Source: a bacterium EF100-94H03 bin56
GTDB lineage: Bacteria; Pseudomonadota; Alphaproteobacteria; SP197
Assembly (NCBI GenBank): GCA_002238685.1
Contig: MPMV01000005.1
Coordinates: forward strand, 1 to 64,000
Direction of reading: 5' to 3'
Length of the DNA stretch: 64,000 nt
Shown here: positions 51,995 through 62,051 of the stretch, piece after piece
Layout: each line of letters starts with the position of its first letter
Numbering within the stretch: the stretch's first letter is position 1
Made by a program: the position numbers and the translations under genes
The notes under the pieces: model-generated
What the model saw: the letters and a program-made list of their open reading frames with translations, nothing else
Database searches by the model: none
What the model was told of the DNA's origin: nothing

Positions 51995-54217
51995 ATGACC
52001 GAGAGAGTACATGATGGCGCCATCGAACCCGTCGGTCTGGCCGATGCGCTCACGGAACGCTATCTCGCCTACGCGATGTCGACCATCACATCGCGCTCGC
52101 TGCCCGACGTCCGGGATGGCCTCAAACCGGTCCATCGGCGGATTCTCTATGCCATGCGGCAGCTCCGCCTCGACCCGAACGAGGGATTCAAGAAATCGGC
52201 GCGCGTGGTGGGCGATGTCATCGGCAAGTACCATCCCCACGGCGACCAGGCCATTTACGACGCCCTCGTGCGCCTCGCCCAGGAGTTTGCTGCGCGCTAC
52301 CCGCTGGTTGACGGCCAGGGCAACTTCGGCAATGTCGATGGCGACAATGCAGCGGCCATGCGTTACACCGAGGCGCGCCTGACCGCGGTGGCGGTGGCCT
52401 TGCTCGATGGACTCGACGATGATGTCGTCGATTTCCGCGACACCTATGACGGCTCGGAATCGGAACCTCTGGTGCTGCCGTCGCGCTTTCCCAATCTTCT
52501 GGCCAACGGAGCCAGCGGCATTGCCGTGGGCATGGCGACGAGTATCCCGCCTCACAATGTCGCGGAGCTGTGCGCGGCGCTGATCCACCTCGTGGAGTCA
52601 CCCGAGGCTTCCATCGCCGATCTCGTGGACATCGTGAAGGGGCCGGACTTTCCCACGGGCGGTGAGCTTGTGGACGGCCCTGACATCATCCGCGAGGCCT
52701 ACGAAACGGGACGGGGATCGTTCCGGATCAGGGCACGCTGGGATATCGAGAAGCAGGCCCGGGGCACCTGGCGGATCGTCGTGAGCGAGATGCCGTTCCA
52801 GGTCCAGAAATCGCGCCTGGTCGAACGCATTGCCGAACTCATCGAGGCCCGCAAACTGCCATTGCTGGAGGGAGTGAACGACGAGTCGACCGAAGATATC
52901 CGTCTCGTCCTGCAACCGAGAAACCGGTCCGTGGATCCCACCATCCTCATGGAGTCCCTCTTCCGCGCCACGGACCTGGAGTCGCGTTTCGCGCTCAACA
53001 TGAACGTGCTTGACGCCTCCGGCATACCCGGAGTCATGAACCTCAACGGCGTGCTGACCGCCTTCATCAGTCACCGGCGCACGGTTCTGGTGCGCGGGTC
53101 GCGCAACCGGCTTGCCGCCATTGCCCGCCGTCTGGAGATCCTCGAGGGGCATCGCATCGTCTATCTCAATCTCGACGAGGTGATTCGCATCATCCGCGAC
53201 GAGGACGATCCAGCCGCCGCGCTGGCCCGGCGTTTTGGTCTCACCGAGGTCCAGACGGAGGCCATTCTCAACATGCGTCTGCGCTCGCTGCGCCGTCTCG
53301 AGGAGATGAGAATTGCCGGGGAGAGGAAGGAGCTGAAGGCGGAATCGGATGACCTCCGGCGCCTTCTGGAATCGGACGACAGGCAGAAGGAGGCGCTGAG
53401 GGCCGAGTTCGCGGATATCGCCCGAAAGTTCGGGGAGGAGAGCGAGATTGGCAGGCGACGCACCGTCTTCGGCCGCCCGCCGCCGGTCGACGACATCCCG
53501 GTCGACGCCACGGTGCACCGGGAAGCCATCACGGTGGTGCTTTCCGACAAAGGCTGGATCCGCGCAGCCAAGGGCCATGGCGACCAGGTGGGCGAACTGC
53601 GCTTCAAGGAAGGCGACCGCGAGAGGTTGCGTCTCGAGGCCTGGACGACCGACAGGTTGCTGGTTCTCGCTACCGACGGAAAGTTCTTCACCCTAGCCTG
53701 CGAAAGGCTGCCTGCAGCGAGAGGTTTCGGCGACCCGCTGCGACTCATGCTCGATATGGGCAACGATGTCGATGTGGCCGCCATGGTGGTCTTCCAGGGC
53801 GGACGCAGGTTCCTGGTGGCCTCCTCCGGAGGCAAGGGCTTTGTGGTGAGCGAAGATCTCGTGGAGTCCCGAAAAAGGGGAGGAAAGCAGGTGCTCATCC
53901 CCGCCGCCGGTGACGAGGCGATGGTGCTGAAGATCGTCGAGGGAGACCATGTGGCTGTCGTCGGCGAGAATGGCAGGTTGCTCGTGTTCCCGCTCACGGA
54001 CGTGCCGGAACAGGCCAGGGGCTCGGGCGTCATCCTGCAGCGCTATCGGCAGGGCGGCCTCTCGGATGCGACGGTCTTTGCACTCGATGCCGGTCTTTCC
54101 TGGCAATCGGGCACCCGCACGCGCACGCAGCACGATCTTGCACGATGGCTCGGCAAGCGAGGCCAGGCAGGCCAGCCGGCTCCCGCCGGCTTTTCCCGGA
54201 GCAACCGCTTCGGTTGA
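51995..54217 (+). CDS. parC: DNA topoisomerase IV subunit A
   Basis: 740 residues. ParC cuts and rejoins DNA to separate daughter chromosomes. [20 protein letters not shown] starts the breakage-reunion domain, the catalytic Tyr is in [11 protein letters not shown], and the C-terminal pinwheel has repeats such as [18 protein letters not shown]. The quinolone region reads [14 protein letters not shown], with Gln where E. coli ParC has Ser80. The Gln is, as I recall, common in alphaproteobacterial ParC. Length and frame are intact. The ATG at 51995 follows recO by about 32 bases. Nitrile hydratase genes follow. Confidence 0.95.
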   Translation: MTERVHDGAIEPVGLADALTERYLAYAMSTITSRSLPDVRDGLKPVHRRILYAMRQLRLDPNEGFKKSARVVGDVIGKYHPHGDQAIYDALVRLAQEFAARYPLVDGQGNFGNVDGDNAAAMRYTEARLTAVAVALLDGLDDDVVDFRDTYDGSESEPLVLPSRFPNLLANGASGIAVGMATSIPPHNVAELCAALIHLVESPEASIADLVDIVKGPDFPTGGELVDGPDIIREAYETGRGSFRIRARWDIEKQARGTWRIVVSEMPFQVQKSRLVERIAELIEARKLPLLEGVNDESTEDIRLVLQPRNRSVDPTILMESLFRATDLESRFALNMNVLDASGIPGVMNLNGVLTAFISHRRTVLVRGSRNRLAAIARRLEILEGHRIVYLNLDEVIRIIRDEDDPAAALARRFGLTEVQTEAILNMRLRSLRRLEEMRIAGERKELKAESDDLRRLLESDDRQKEALRAEFADIARKFGEESEIGRRRTVFGRPPPVDDIPVDATVHREAITVVLSDKGWIRAAKGHGDQVGELRFKEGDRERLRLEAWTTDRLLVLATDGKFFTLACERLPAARGFGDPLRLMLDMGNDVDVAAMVVFQGGRRFLVASSGGKGFVVSEDLVESRKRGGKQVLIPAAGDEAMVLKIVEGDHVAVVGENGRLLVFPLTDVPEQARGSGVILQRYRQGGLSDATVFALDAGLSWQSGTRTRTQHDLARWLGKRGQAGQPAPAGFSRSNRFG

Positions 54218-54273
54218 CGCCGGGTGACCGGGCCGGGAATACTCACGGGAATGAACCTGCCCTGGTGAGGGAA

Positions 54274-54861
54274 ATGTCACAGCACCATCATCAGCCCCCC
54301 TCGGCCATGGCCCTGCGTGTCGCCGCTCTCGAGCAGTTGCTGACGGACAAGGGCTATTGCGACCCCGACACGATCGATCGCCTTGTGGAACTCTATGAGA
54401 CCAGGGTCGGGCCGCACCATGGCACCAGGGTGGTGGCCGAGGCGTGGAGTGACGCCGCCTTCCGTGAACGCCTCCTCACCAACGCCTCCCGGGCCATGGC
54501 GGGACTCGGCATATCGGGCATGCAGGGCGAGAACATGGTGGTTGTGGAAAACACGCCCGATGTCCACAACGTGGTCGTCTGTACGCTGTGTTCCTGCTAT
54601 CCGTGGCCTGTACTCGGCCTGCCACCCCGCTGGTACAAGAGCGAGCCCTACCGGGCCCGCGTCGTGCGCGAGCCTCGAATCGTGCTTGCCGAGATGGGAT
54701 GTGACGTGACGGACGATGTCGAGATCCGCGTCTGGGACTCGAGTGCGGATCTGCGCTACATGGTCCTGCCGAGGCGTCCCGCAGACAGCGACGAGATGTC
54801 CCGTGAAGAGCTTGCCGGCCTCGTGACACGCGATGGCATGATCGGCGTGGCCCTGGTCTGA
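54274..54861 (+). CDS. Nitrile hydratase alpha subunit, cobalt type
   Basis: 195 residues. It hydrates nitriles to amides together with the beta subunit. The metal-binding claw is [20 protein letters not shown], with Cys103, Cys106 and Cys108. CTLC followed by CSCY marks the cobalt type, whereas iron enzymes read [21 protein letters not shown]-like and [11 protein letters not shown] follow. In the active enzyme two of the cysteines are oxidised. ATG 54274 has a GAGG ribosome site; the longer upstream frame runs into parC. The beta gene follows after ten bases. No activator gene is found next to it. Confidence 0.95.
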   Translation: MSQHHHQPPSAMALRVAALEQLLTDKGYCDPDTIDRLVELYETRVGPHHGTRVVAEAWSDAAFRERLLTNASRAMAGLGISGMQGENMVVVENTPDVHNVVVCTLCSCYPWPVLGLPPRWYKSEPYRARVVREPRIVLAEMGCDVTDDVEIRVWDSSADLRYMVLPRRPADSDEMSREELAGLVTRDGMIGVALV

Positions 54862-54871
54862 CGAGAACGTC

Positions 54872-55555
54872 ATGGACGGCATTCACGACATGGGCGGCAT
54901 GATGGGTTTCGGTGCTGTCACGCGGGAGGCGGATGAGCCCCTGTTCCATGACGACTGGGAAAGGGTGGCCTTCGGAATCCTCCTGCAGGCGTCGGGGCAT
55001 GTCGGATTCTCGGATGATCACCTGCGCGCTCACATCGAGCGCATTCCGCCTCTCGCCTATCTCCAGGCGAGCTACTACGAGCGATGGACCCGCGCGCTTG
55101 AGTCATTTCTCGAGGAACGTGGACTCCTGACACCAGGCGCAATCGAGGCCCGCGTGGAGAAAATGGTGGCGCCGGCGCGCCCCGATGGTGGCCGGGCCAC
55201 CACTCTCGACGACATTGAGGAGGCCGTGGCGAGAGGAGCATCAACCCGGCGCGACGACGCCGGAACAGCGCCGCGATTCCGCCCTGGCGACCGGGTCCGG
55301 GTCCTCAATGAACACCCTTGCTACCATACGCGCGCACCGCGCTACACAAGGGGGCGCACCGGCGAAATTGTGAGCGACCACGGTGTCTTCGTGTATCCGG
55401 ATACCAATGCCCGTGACCTGGGCGAGTGTCCGGAACACTGTTACACGGTGGCCTTCAGGGCCCGCGAATTGTGGGGGGTGGAGGCACCTGTATCGGATAT
55501 CGTCAACGTCGACCTCTATGATTCCTATCTCGAGGCGGTTGAAACACCCGCCTGA
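54872..55555 (+). CDS. Nitrile hydratase beta subunit
   Basis: 227 residues. MDGIHDMGGMMGFGAV is the family start. The middle helices (YYERWTRALESFLEERGLL) and the C-terminal SH3-like barrel are present: FRPGDRVRVLNEHP, RYTRGRTGEIVSDHGVFVYPD and CYTVAFRARELWG. It forms the heterotetramer with the alpha subunit. In most NHase operons an activator (a P14K/NhlE-like or P47K/YjiA-type protein) follows; here the next gene is a TRAP binding protein 141 bases away. No activator is seen. Confidence 0.95.
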   Translation: MDGIHDMGGMMGFGAVTREADEPLFHDDWERVAFGILLQASGHVGFSDDHLRAHIERIPPLAYLQASYYERWTRALESFLEERGLLTPGAIEARVEKMVAPARPDGGRATTLDDIEEAVARGASTRRDDAGTAPRFRPGDRVRVLNEHPCYHTRAPRYTRGRTGEIVSDHGVFVYPDTNARDLGECPEHCYTVAFRARELWGVEAPVSDIVNVDLYDSYLEAVETPA

Positions 55556-55696
55556 AGGGTAGGCACAGTGGCAGGCAGACCGTGCATGTATCTCATCGGT
55601 GTGCATAATGATGTTTCAGGAAAGCTACAGCTGTCCCTCCAGACGGGCACAGCTATCGTGTCATGTGGAACCTGAAGAACTGGGAGAAGGAGTATC

Positions 55697-56791
55697 ATGA
55701 ACAGACGCAAATTCCTGGCTGGCACCGGTATCGCTGCGGCAGGCGCCGCGGGCACGGTGGCCACAGCATTTCCGACACCGGCGATATCGCAGGGCCGCAA
55801 GACCCTGACTATGGTGACCTCGTGGGGACGAGGCCTCGCCGGCGTCCATGATGCAGCCCAGCGTTGTGCGGACAGCATTGTCGCCATGTCTGACGGCATG
55901 ATTGAAATCGACTTCAAGGCGGCAGGCGAACTCGTTGGCGCCTTCGAGTGCTTCGATGCGGTGTCGTCCGGGCAGGCTGACATCTACCATGCCGCCGATT
56001 ACTACTTCGTCGGACAGCATCCGGCCTTCGCCTTCTACACATCGGTTCCCTTCGGCATGACGGCCGAGGAACTGAACAACTGGTACTACCACATGGGCGG
56101 CCGCGAGCTGCAGGACGACCTCACCTCGATCTTCAACCTGAAGACCTTCCTTGCGGGCAACACCGGGTCTCAGGCCGGCGGCTGGTTCCACAAGGAGATC
56201 AATGGGCCGGATGATTTCGAGGGCCTGCGGTTCCGCATGCCAGGTCTCGGTGGCAAGGCGCTCGGCGAACTCGGCGCCTCCGTCCAGAACATCCCCGGCG
56301 CCGAGGTCTACAACGCGCTCTCCAAGGGCGAGATCGACGGTACGGAGTGGATCGGTCCGTGGGCCGACGAGAAGGCCGGATTCTTCGAGATCACGAAGAT
56401 CTACTATACCTCCGGCTTCCATGAGCCAGGTCCGGGACTCTCGCTCGCCGTCAACCGGGAGGTCTTCGACGGCCTTTCGGCCTCTGAACAGAAGATCATC
56501 GAGTGTGCGGCAGGTGAGGCCAACGTGTGGAATCTCTCGCAGTTCCTCGCCAACAACTCGGCCGCTCTCCAGAGACTGACGGCCTCGGGTGTCCAGACCT
56601 TCACCTTCCCCGACAGTGTCTGGGATGCCTTTGGTGTGGCCGCCGATAAGGTCTACGCGGAGAACATGGGGGATCCGCTGTTCAAGACGATCTACGACTC
56701 CTATCGCGACTCACTCGTCAAGTCGGCGAGCTGGAATGCGCTGTCGTCCGGTGCCTATGCGGAGCAGCGTAACCGCGTCATGGGTATCTGA
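55697..56791 (+). CDS. TRAP transporter substrate-binding protein (DctP family)
   Basis: 364 residues. A twin-arginine leader (NRRKFLAGTGIAAAGAAG) sends it to the periplasm folded. The DctP fold shows VTSWGRGLAGVHDAAQ, FDAVSSGQADIYHAADYY, GPDDFEGLRFRMPGLGG and the typical ligand-end motif LSKGEIDGTEWIGPWAD. The Arg in FRMPG, which binds carboxylates in this family, is present. A good ribosome site (AAGGAG) precedes the ATG. It is followed by DctQ and DctM genes. The substrate is likely an organic acid; the nitrile hydratase next door suggests, but does not show, a nitrogen compound. Confidence 0.93.
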   Translation: MNRRKFLAGTGIAAAGAAGTVATAFPTPAISQGRKTLTMVTSWGRGLAGVHDAAQRCADSIVAMSDGMIEIDFKAAGELVGAFECFDAVSSGQADIYHAADYYFVGQHPAFAFYTSVPFGMTAEELNNWYYHMGGRELQDDLTSIFNLKTFLAGNTGSQAGGWFHKEINGPDDFEGLRFRMPGLGGKALGELGASVQNIPGAEVYNALSKGEIDGTEWIGPWADEKAGFFEITKIYYTSGFHEPGPGLSLAVNREVFDGLSASEQKIIECAAGEANVWNLSQFLANNSAALQRLTASGVQTFTFPDSVWDAFGVAADKVYAENMGDPLFKTIYDSYRDSLVKSASWNALSSGAYAEQRNRVMGI

Positions 56792-56847
56792 CTTTCACGG
56801 CGCCCGCATCGTGACGCGATGCGGGCGCCGGTCCCTGTGCGCGACAC

Positions 56848-57756
56848 ATGCCGGACGTCATTCTCTGGCCCCTGCGCCATCTTCTCGACGGGCTGGCCAA
56901 TCTCTTTTACCTGTTGATCGAACCCGGGGCGTGGCCTGACCCTTCCGATGGCGTGGGCCTGGTCAGGATTGTCTACTTCGGCGCCTCCCTCGAGTTCCTG
57001 TTCGTCATCATCGATCTTGCCCTCATCATCCTCGTCATCGGTCTCCTGAGACCCGGATTCCTGTGGCTCGTGGTGCGCGGTATCGAGGGTCTCTCCAATG
57101 CCGTCGGCCGCATCGCCGCGTGGGCGGTTCTCGTCATGGTCATCCAGCAGATCATGATCATTGCCCTGCAGCGCATCTTTCTTGTTTCGGAGATCACCGT
57201 GGGCCCGTTCGGTGTCGTGTTCACCAGGGATCTCAGCTGGTTCAGTGAGGAGCTCAAGCTCTACAATGCGGCGATCGTAACCCTGTGTGCGGCCTACACC
57301 TTCGTCCAGGGTGGTCATGTGCGGGTCGACCTTGTTTATGCATCGGTGTCCTTCCGCACGAAGCGGCTGCTGGACATGTTCGGTTCGGTCTTCTTCGTGA
57401 TGCCGTTCTGTGGTGTGGTGTGGCTGTTCGGCTGGTTTTTCCTGTGGCGCCATCTCATCACGCCGAAGGTGTCGGCGCTCGATACCCTCGATCTCCTGGA
57501 GCGCAAGGCGCAATTGCTGCGCTGGAATGTCGAGACCATCGGATTCTCGCCGAATGGTTTCGATGCCTACTTCCTCTTCAAGGTCCTGCTGATTTCGTTC
57601 GCCGGGCTGATGTTCCTCCAGGGACTGGGGCACTTCTACCGCAGCCTGCTGGAGTTCAGGGAAGGGGAGGCATCGGCCAACCGCCACAAGGATCTTGACG
57701 CGGTACCGGACCTCGCGCCGGACAAGCCGGCCGAAGGCACAGGGGCAGGCGTGTGA
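56848..57756 (+). CDS. TRAP transporter small permease (DctQ family), oversized
   Basis: 302 residues; typical DctQ proteins are about 160-200. It has at least five hydrophobic stretches (EFLFVIIDLALIILVIGLL, VMVIQQIMIIALQRIFL, LYNAAIVTLCAAYTFVQGG, SVFFVMPFCGVVWLFGWFF, LISFAGLMFLQGLGHF). The DctQ motif VRVDLVYASVSFRTKRLLD is clear. The extra N-terminal region of about 110 residues may be a separate membrane segment. It is in the operon dctP-dctQ-dctM; its stop abuts the DctM start. Confidence 0.88.
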   Translation: MPDVILWPLRHLLDGLANLFYLLIEPGAWPDPSDGVGLVRIVYFGASLEFLFVIIDLALIILVIGLLRPGFLWLVVRGIEGLSNAVGRIAAWAVLVMVIQQIMIIALQRIFLVSEITVGPFGVVFTRDLSWFSEELKLYNAAIVTLCAAYTFVQGGHVRVDLVYASVSFRTKRLLDMFGSVFFVMPFCGVVWLFGWFFLWRHLITPKVSALDTLDLLERKAQLLRWNVETIGFSPNGFDAYFLFKVLLISFAGLMFLQGLGHFYRSLLEFREGEASANRHKDLDAVPDLAPDKPAEGTGAGV

Positions 57757-60110
57757 TGTTAGGATTTGACGGTGTCGAGGTCGGGCTCCTCATTACCCTG
57801 GTGTGCCTGTTCGCCGGGATCCTGTCGGGGTATCCCGTGGCCTTCGCCATCGGCGGGTCCGCCCTTGTCGCCTTTGCCATCATCGCCGGCCTGAGTGAAT
57901 CCGGTCTGCTGGTCAAGGAAATCATCGACAACCGCAGTGACGACTATGCGGCACTGGTCGGCTCGGGCGTGAAAGATCACGCAATCACCCTCTTTCGCTA
58001 TCCCGACCTGCCGACACTGACCGTTCCCGTCTTCGAGAAGGGAGTGGATGGCGCCTTCTTCCGCATCCTGACCTTCATCGTCAACCGGATGAACGAACGT
58101 GTGCTCGCCGGTCCCTCCATCGAGCTGCTCCTGGCCGTCGCCATGTTCATTCTCATGGGCATCTCCCTGGAGCGCTCGCGGATCGCCCAGGATCTGCTTA
58201 CGTCCATGGCCCGTGTCTTCGGCGCCCTGCCGGGGGGCCTGGCTGTTTCGGTCGTGGTGGTGGGCGCCTTTCTCGCCGCCTCGACCGGCATCGTCGGCGC
58301 CACCGTCGTCACCATGGGGCTGCTGTCTCTGCCCACCATGCTGCGCAACCGGTATTCGCCCGAGCTGGCGACCGGTGTGATTTCAGCCTCGGGCACCCTG
58401 GGGCAGATCATCCCGCCATCGATCGTGATCGTTCTCCTTGGAACCCTCGCCGGCGATCTCTACTCGACAGCCCAGGAAGAACGCGCGTTGACAGTGGGGT
58501 GCCGCGATGCTCTCACCTATCTCGGCGAGGCGGCCGTGGTCTCCGTGGGCACGCTCTTCAAGGCGGCGATTGTCCCCGGCCTGCTCCTGGCGTTCATCTA
58601 TGCCGCCTACGTGTTCTGCTATGCCCTTGTTCGCCCCTCCAAGGCGCCTCCCGTGCGTGTCACCGCCGCCGGCCTGACGGATGAGGGTGCCACGCTCAAT
58701 CATCGCCTCTTCTGGTTCCTCGCTGTTCCAGGTCTGGTGATTGCCCTGGCGGGAGGACTGGTGACTGCCGGCATCGCCGGCCCGCAGACCGTCGACCGGC
58801 TGGCTCTTGTCGAGCGGCCTGAATCACCGGAACTGCGCACCAACGTCCCCGACGCCTGCAAGGCATCCATGATCGAGCTTCACGGGCAGGAAAAGTGGGA
58901 CCGGTCGGTGGCCATGGCGGAAATCGGGGCAGCAGCTGGGTTCATTGCGCCGACGGACGAGGAGCTCGATGTTCTCGAGGCCGAAGCGATCGCCTTCCTG
59001 CCTCCGGTTTCCGAGAAACTTCTGGTCGGCCTGGTCTTGCTGGGTCTGGTCATGTCGATCGCCTGGGGTGTCGCGCCATCTGCCTCCCGCCGGCCCCTTC
59101 TCGTCGGCGTCGGCGGGATTGCAGCCACGCTGGCGGCCGATGCCTGGCTGGTGACGCCGGTGATGAGCACCGGCACCGCCTGGCTCATCCTCGCCCTGCC
59201 GGTCGTTGCCGTGCTCCATGGCGTGCGTCATGCACTGCCACGACTTGCCGAGGTCGAAATCCTGCGCGTCGTGTTTCCGCCCCTCGTTCTCATCGTTGCC
59301 GTGCTCGGTTCCATTCTCGGCGGTGTGACGAGCCCGACCGCGGCTGCCGGTCTCGGAGCGTCGGGCGCACTGATGCTGTCGGCCTACCGCCGCCTCTCCG
59401 AACGCAAGGACCGCCGCAAGGGCAGGATCATCATCATGTCGGCGTGGGCTACCGTGGTCTTCCTGCTCGTTGGCACCAGTTTCGATCTCAGAACGTCGAT
59501 CGAGGTGGTCGGTTTCGAGAACTGGCTGGCCTTCATCGTTTCCGTCGTCGCCTACCACGTGGCTTTCGCCGGGCTGGTCTACTCCTGTGTCATTCTCCAT
59601 CGCGAGAGAATTCTGCGTTCCGTAGTGCGCGACACGGCGAAGGTGACGGCGATGGTGTTTGCCATCTTGATCGGCTCCCAGATGCTCAACCTCGTGGTGA
59701 TCTCCTATGGCGGCGAAGAACACATCCAGGAGTTCCTGCGCTCATTCGATGACGAGATGGTCGTCTTCCTGGTGGTCATGGCCGTGCTCTTCGTCCTGGG
59801 GTTCGTCCTCGACTTCCTGGAAATCATCTACATCGTCATTCCCATTGTCGGGCCGGTGATCTACGGCGGCACACTCGATCCCAAGTGGGTGACGATCATG
59901 ATCGCCGTCAACCTGCAGACCTCGTTCCTGACGCCGCCTTTCGGCTTTGCGCTCTTTTATCTGCGCGGCGTGGCGCCACCGGGCATTACCACGGGCCAGA
60001 TCTACAGGGGCGTGGTGCCCTTCGTCATCATCCAGGTGATCGGACTCACACTGATGTGGCTCATCCCCGACATCACTACTTTCCTCCCGGAACTCCTGCC
60101 AGAGCACTGA
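57756..60110 (+). CDS. TRAP transporter large permease (DctM family), oversized
   Basis: 784 residues; ordinary DctM proteins are about 430. It begins with a membrane segment (GLLITLVCLFAGILSGYPVA) and has DctM motifs IVGATVVTMGLLSLPTMLR, GVISASGTLGQIIPPSIVIV, and, near the end, FVLDFLEIIYIVIPIVGPVI and LQTSFLTPPFGFALFYLRG. Between these halves lie long additional membrane-associated sequences (about 270-540) that include TVDRLALVERPESPELRTN and an acidic linker. ATG 57756 overlaps the DctQ stop. Large DctM variants exist in alphaproteobacteria; the purpose of the insert is unknown. Confidence 0.92.
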   Translation: MLGFDGVEVGLLITLVCLFAGILSGYPVAFAIGGSALVAFAIIAGLSESGLLVKEIIDNRSDDYAALVGSGVKDHAITLFRYPDLPTLTVPVFEKGVDGAFFRILTFIVNRMNERVLAGPSIELLLAVAMFILMGISLERSRIAQDLLTSMARVFGALPGGLAVSVVVVGAFLAASTGIVGATVVTMGLLSLPTMLRNRYSPELATGVISASGTLGQIIPPSIVIVLLGTLAGDLYSTAQEERALTVGCRDALTYLGEAAVVSVGTLFKAAIVPGLLLAFIYAAYVFCYALVRPSKAPPVRVTAAGLTDEGATLNHRLFWFLAVPGLVIALAGGLVTAGIAGPQTVDRLALVERPESPELRTNVPDACKASMIELHGQEKWDRSVAMAEIGAAAGFIAPTDEELDVLEAEAIAFLPPVSEKLLVGLVLLGLVMSIAWGVAPSASRRPLLVGVGGIAATLAADAWLVTPVMSTGTAWLILALPVVAVLHGVRHALPRLAEVEILRVVFPPLVLIVAVLGSILGGVTSPTAAAGLGASGALMLSAYRRLSERKDRRKGRIIIMSAWATVVFLLVGTSFDLRTSIEVVGFENWLAFIVSVVAYHVAFAGLVYSCVILHRERILRSVVRDTAKVTAMVFAILIGSQMLNLVVISYGGEEHIQEFLRSFDDEMVVFLVVMAVLFVLGFVLDFLEIIYIVIPIVGPVIYGGTLDPKWVTIMIAVNLQTSFLTPPFGFALFYLRGVAPPGITTGQIYRGVVPFVIIQVIGLTLMWLIPDITTFLPELLPEH

Positions 60111-60240
60111 TCCTCCGTGACCATTGCCCGGGCAAGAGATCCGGGTTCATGCTCCCCTGATTGCACGACTGTATCGAGCGAAGCGTTGTTCTTGCAGGAT
60201 CCCGGGAGTTGCAAGGTGCTTGCCTTCGGTGAGCCCGTGG

Positions 60241-60987
60241 TCACGGTCGGGCGGACCTTGGCGGGAGATCGGTCCAGCCATCGTCGGTCAGGGCCTGCAG
60301 CGGACGGAAGTTGCCCTTGTAGGACATTGTTTCGCTTCCGGCGATCCAGTAGCCCAGGTAGACATGGGCGCGGCCTGTTTCGAGTGCATGGGCAATGTGC
60401 CAGAGAATGAGCCAGGTGCCGAGGCTCCTACGCGCCATATCCGGATCGAAGAACTTGTAGACTCCGGATAGCCCGTTCTCCATCCAGTCGGTCAGCGAGA
60501 CTGCGACAAGGACGCCGTCGGCGGTTCGGGCCTCGACAAGGCGGGTATCGACAGGCGTGTCACAGATCATCGCCCTGAAGTCGCCATAATCCATCATCGA
60601 CATGCCACCCCCCTGGTGTCGCGTCTCGATGTAGCGGCGGAAGAGCGCATGGTGTTCCTGCGAGGCCTGGGGGGCGGCAACGTTGACCTCGAGATCCCGG
60701 TTGCGTCGCAGGATGCGGCGTTGGCTGCGTGTTGCCCGGTAGTCTGCCACCGGTATCCTGACCGGAACGCAGGCATCGCATCCGACACATGCCGGCCGGT
60801 AGGCCACCTGGTGGGAGCGCCGGAATCCGGCCTGGCTCAGGACATCATGGAGCCGTGCCGGCTCGTCTGCCGCCTGGAGATCGGTCAGCACCATCTGCTC
60901 CTCCCGGTCCGGCAGGTAGGAACAGGCGCGCTCCCTCGAGGCGGAAAACAGGACAAGTGGCCGTCCGCTGTTCCTTCGGTCCTTCAT
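60241..60987 (-). CDS. bpt: Bacterial leucyltransferase Bpt (aspartate/glutamate leucyltransferase; ATE family)
   Basis: 248 residues. Bpt adds leucine from Leu-tRNA to proteins starting with Asp or Glu, making them ClpS/ClpAP substrates. The ATE N-domain has the cysteine cluster CVGCDACVPVRIP that is typical of arginyl/leucyl transferases. The C-domain has GVYKFFDPDMARRSLGTWLI and VYLGYWIAGSETMSYKGNFR. Start ATG at 60987. ClpS and ClpA are encoded at 34016-36680, so the complete route is present. It is divergent from the oxygenase gene at 61057. Confidence 0.92.
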   Translation of the reverse strand: MKDRRNSGRPLVLFSASRERACSYLPDREEQMVLTDLQAADEPARLHDVLSQAGFRRSHQVAYRPACVGCDACVPVRIPVADYRATRSQRRILRRNRDLEVNVAAPQASQEHHALFRRYIETRHQGGGMSMMDYGDFRAMICDTPVDTRLVEARTADGVLVAVSLTDWMENGLSGVYKFFDPDMARRSLGTWLILWHIAHALETGRAHVYLGYWIAGSETMSYKGNFRPLQALTDDGWTDLPPRSARP

Positions 60988-61056
60988 GTGAGGCGCCGTC
61001 TCCCGCTTTCCGGTTGTTCCCGATCATGGCATGGTGGCGCGATCCGGGATTGAGCC

Positions 61057-62040
61057 ATGCAGTATAGCAGACACCCCTCGGCGGACGGTCCCATACCGGT
61101 GATTGACATTGCGCCCTTCCGGACGCGCGATCCGGCGGCCCGTGACCTCATTGCAGCGAGAGTTCGTGCGGCTTGCGAGGATACCGGATTCTTTCTGGTC
61201 TCCGGTCACGGGTTTTCCAGGACGCTCCTCACCCGCATCGGCACGGCATCGCGCGGATTTTTCGATCTCCCCCTTGAGGAGAAGAGGCGGGTTGGCGAGA
61301 GCGGACCCGTCCCGGGCGGCTTGATGTACTTCGGGCATGGCGCCGAGGCGCTTGGCGCCACCCTGGGTGCGGAATCGATCGGTGATATCAAGGAGACCCT
61401 CGACTTCGGACCGCGATTCCATGGTGACGCCTGGCCTCGTGAACCGGCGGACCTGGAACCGGCGTGGCGGGCCTGTTACGAGGCGATGTCGGATCTGGCC
61501 CGGACACTGCGCCATGTCTTCGCCAGGGCCCTCGACCTCGACGCAGACAGTTTCGACAGGTTGTTCGAGGGGCACCTGTCGTCATTGAGGGTCATCAACT
61601 ATCCAGAGCAGACCCGCCCGCCGCTCTCCGGCCAGTTGCGAGCCGGTGCCCATTCGGACTATGGCGTCCTGACGATCCTCGCGACGGATGATGCGCCGGG
61701 CGGTCTCGAGGTCCTGAATCGGGACGGTTCATGGTGTGCCGTACCCCATGTGGCCGGCACATTCGTGGTCAACATCGGGGATGCCATGATGCGCTGGACC
61801 GATGATCACTGGGTGTCGACGCAGCACCGTGTAGTCAACCCGCCACATGATTCGACAAGGCCCACCCGGCGCCAGTCGATCGCCTACTTTCACAACCTGC
61901 CGCGTGACGCCACCATCGAATGCCTGGAACCGTTTCGCCAGGCGGGGCGCGAGCCGAAGTACCCGCCCATCACCTATGGTGAGTATGCGGCGCTCCGCTA
62001 TCGCCAGGCCCATGGCGACGACAAGAACCTAGAACTGTGA
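61057..62040 (+). CDS. 2-Oxoglutarate/Fe(II) oxygenase (isopenicillin-N-synthase-like)
   Basis: 327 residues of the DIOX_N plus 2OG-FeII_Oxy family. It opens IPVIDIAPF with EDTGFFLVSGHGFS, typical of this superfamily. The iron triad is His199, Asp201 (AGAHSDYG) and His257 (STQHRVV). The 2-oxoglutarate Arg-x-Ser is Arg272-Ser274 (RRQS). Substrates may include small amines, acids or amino acids. The gene is followed at once by a Rieske oxygenase and a dehydrogenase, suggesting an oxidative catabolic operon. ATG at 61057. Confidence 0.93.
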   Translation: MQYSRHPSADGPIPVIDIAPFRTRDPAARDLIAARVRAACEDTGFFLVSGHGFSRTLLTRIGTASRGFFDLPLEEKRRVGESGPVPGGLMYFGHGAEALGATLGAESIGDIKETLDFGPRFHGDAWPREPADLEPAWRACYEAMSDLARTLRHVFARALDLDADSFDRLFEGHLSSLRVINYPEQTRPPLSGQLRAGAHSDYGVLTILATDDAPGGLEVLNRDGSWCAVPHVAGTFVVNIGDAMMRWTDDHWVSTQHRVVNPPHDSTRPTRRQSIAYFHNLPRDATIECLEPFRQAGREPKYPPITYGEYAALRYRQAHGDDKNLEL

Positions 62041-62051
62041 CGGAGGTCTCC

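Noticed and set aside
52205-52275. Gln at the ParC Ser80 position as acquired quinolone resistance
   Set aside because: As I recall, the Gln is normal in alphaproteobacterial ParC, so it is lineage background and not a mutation.
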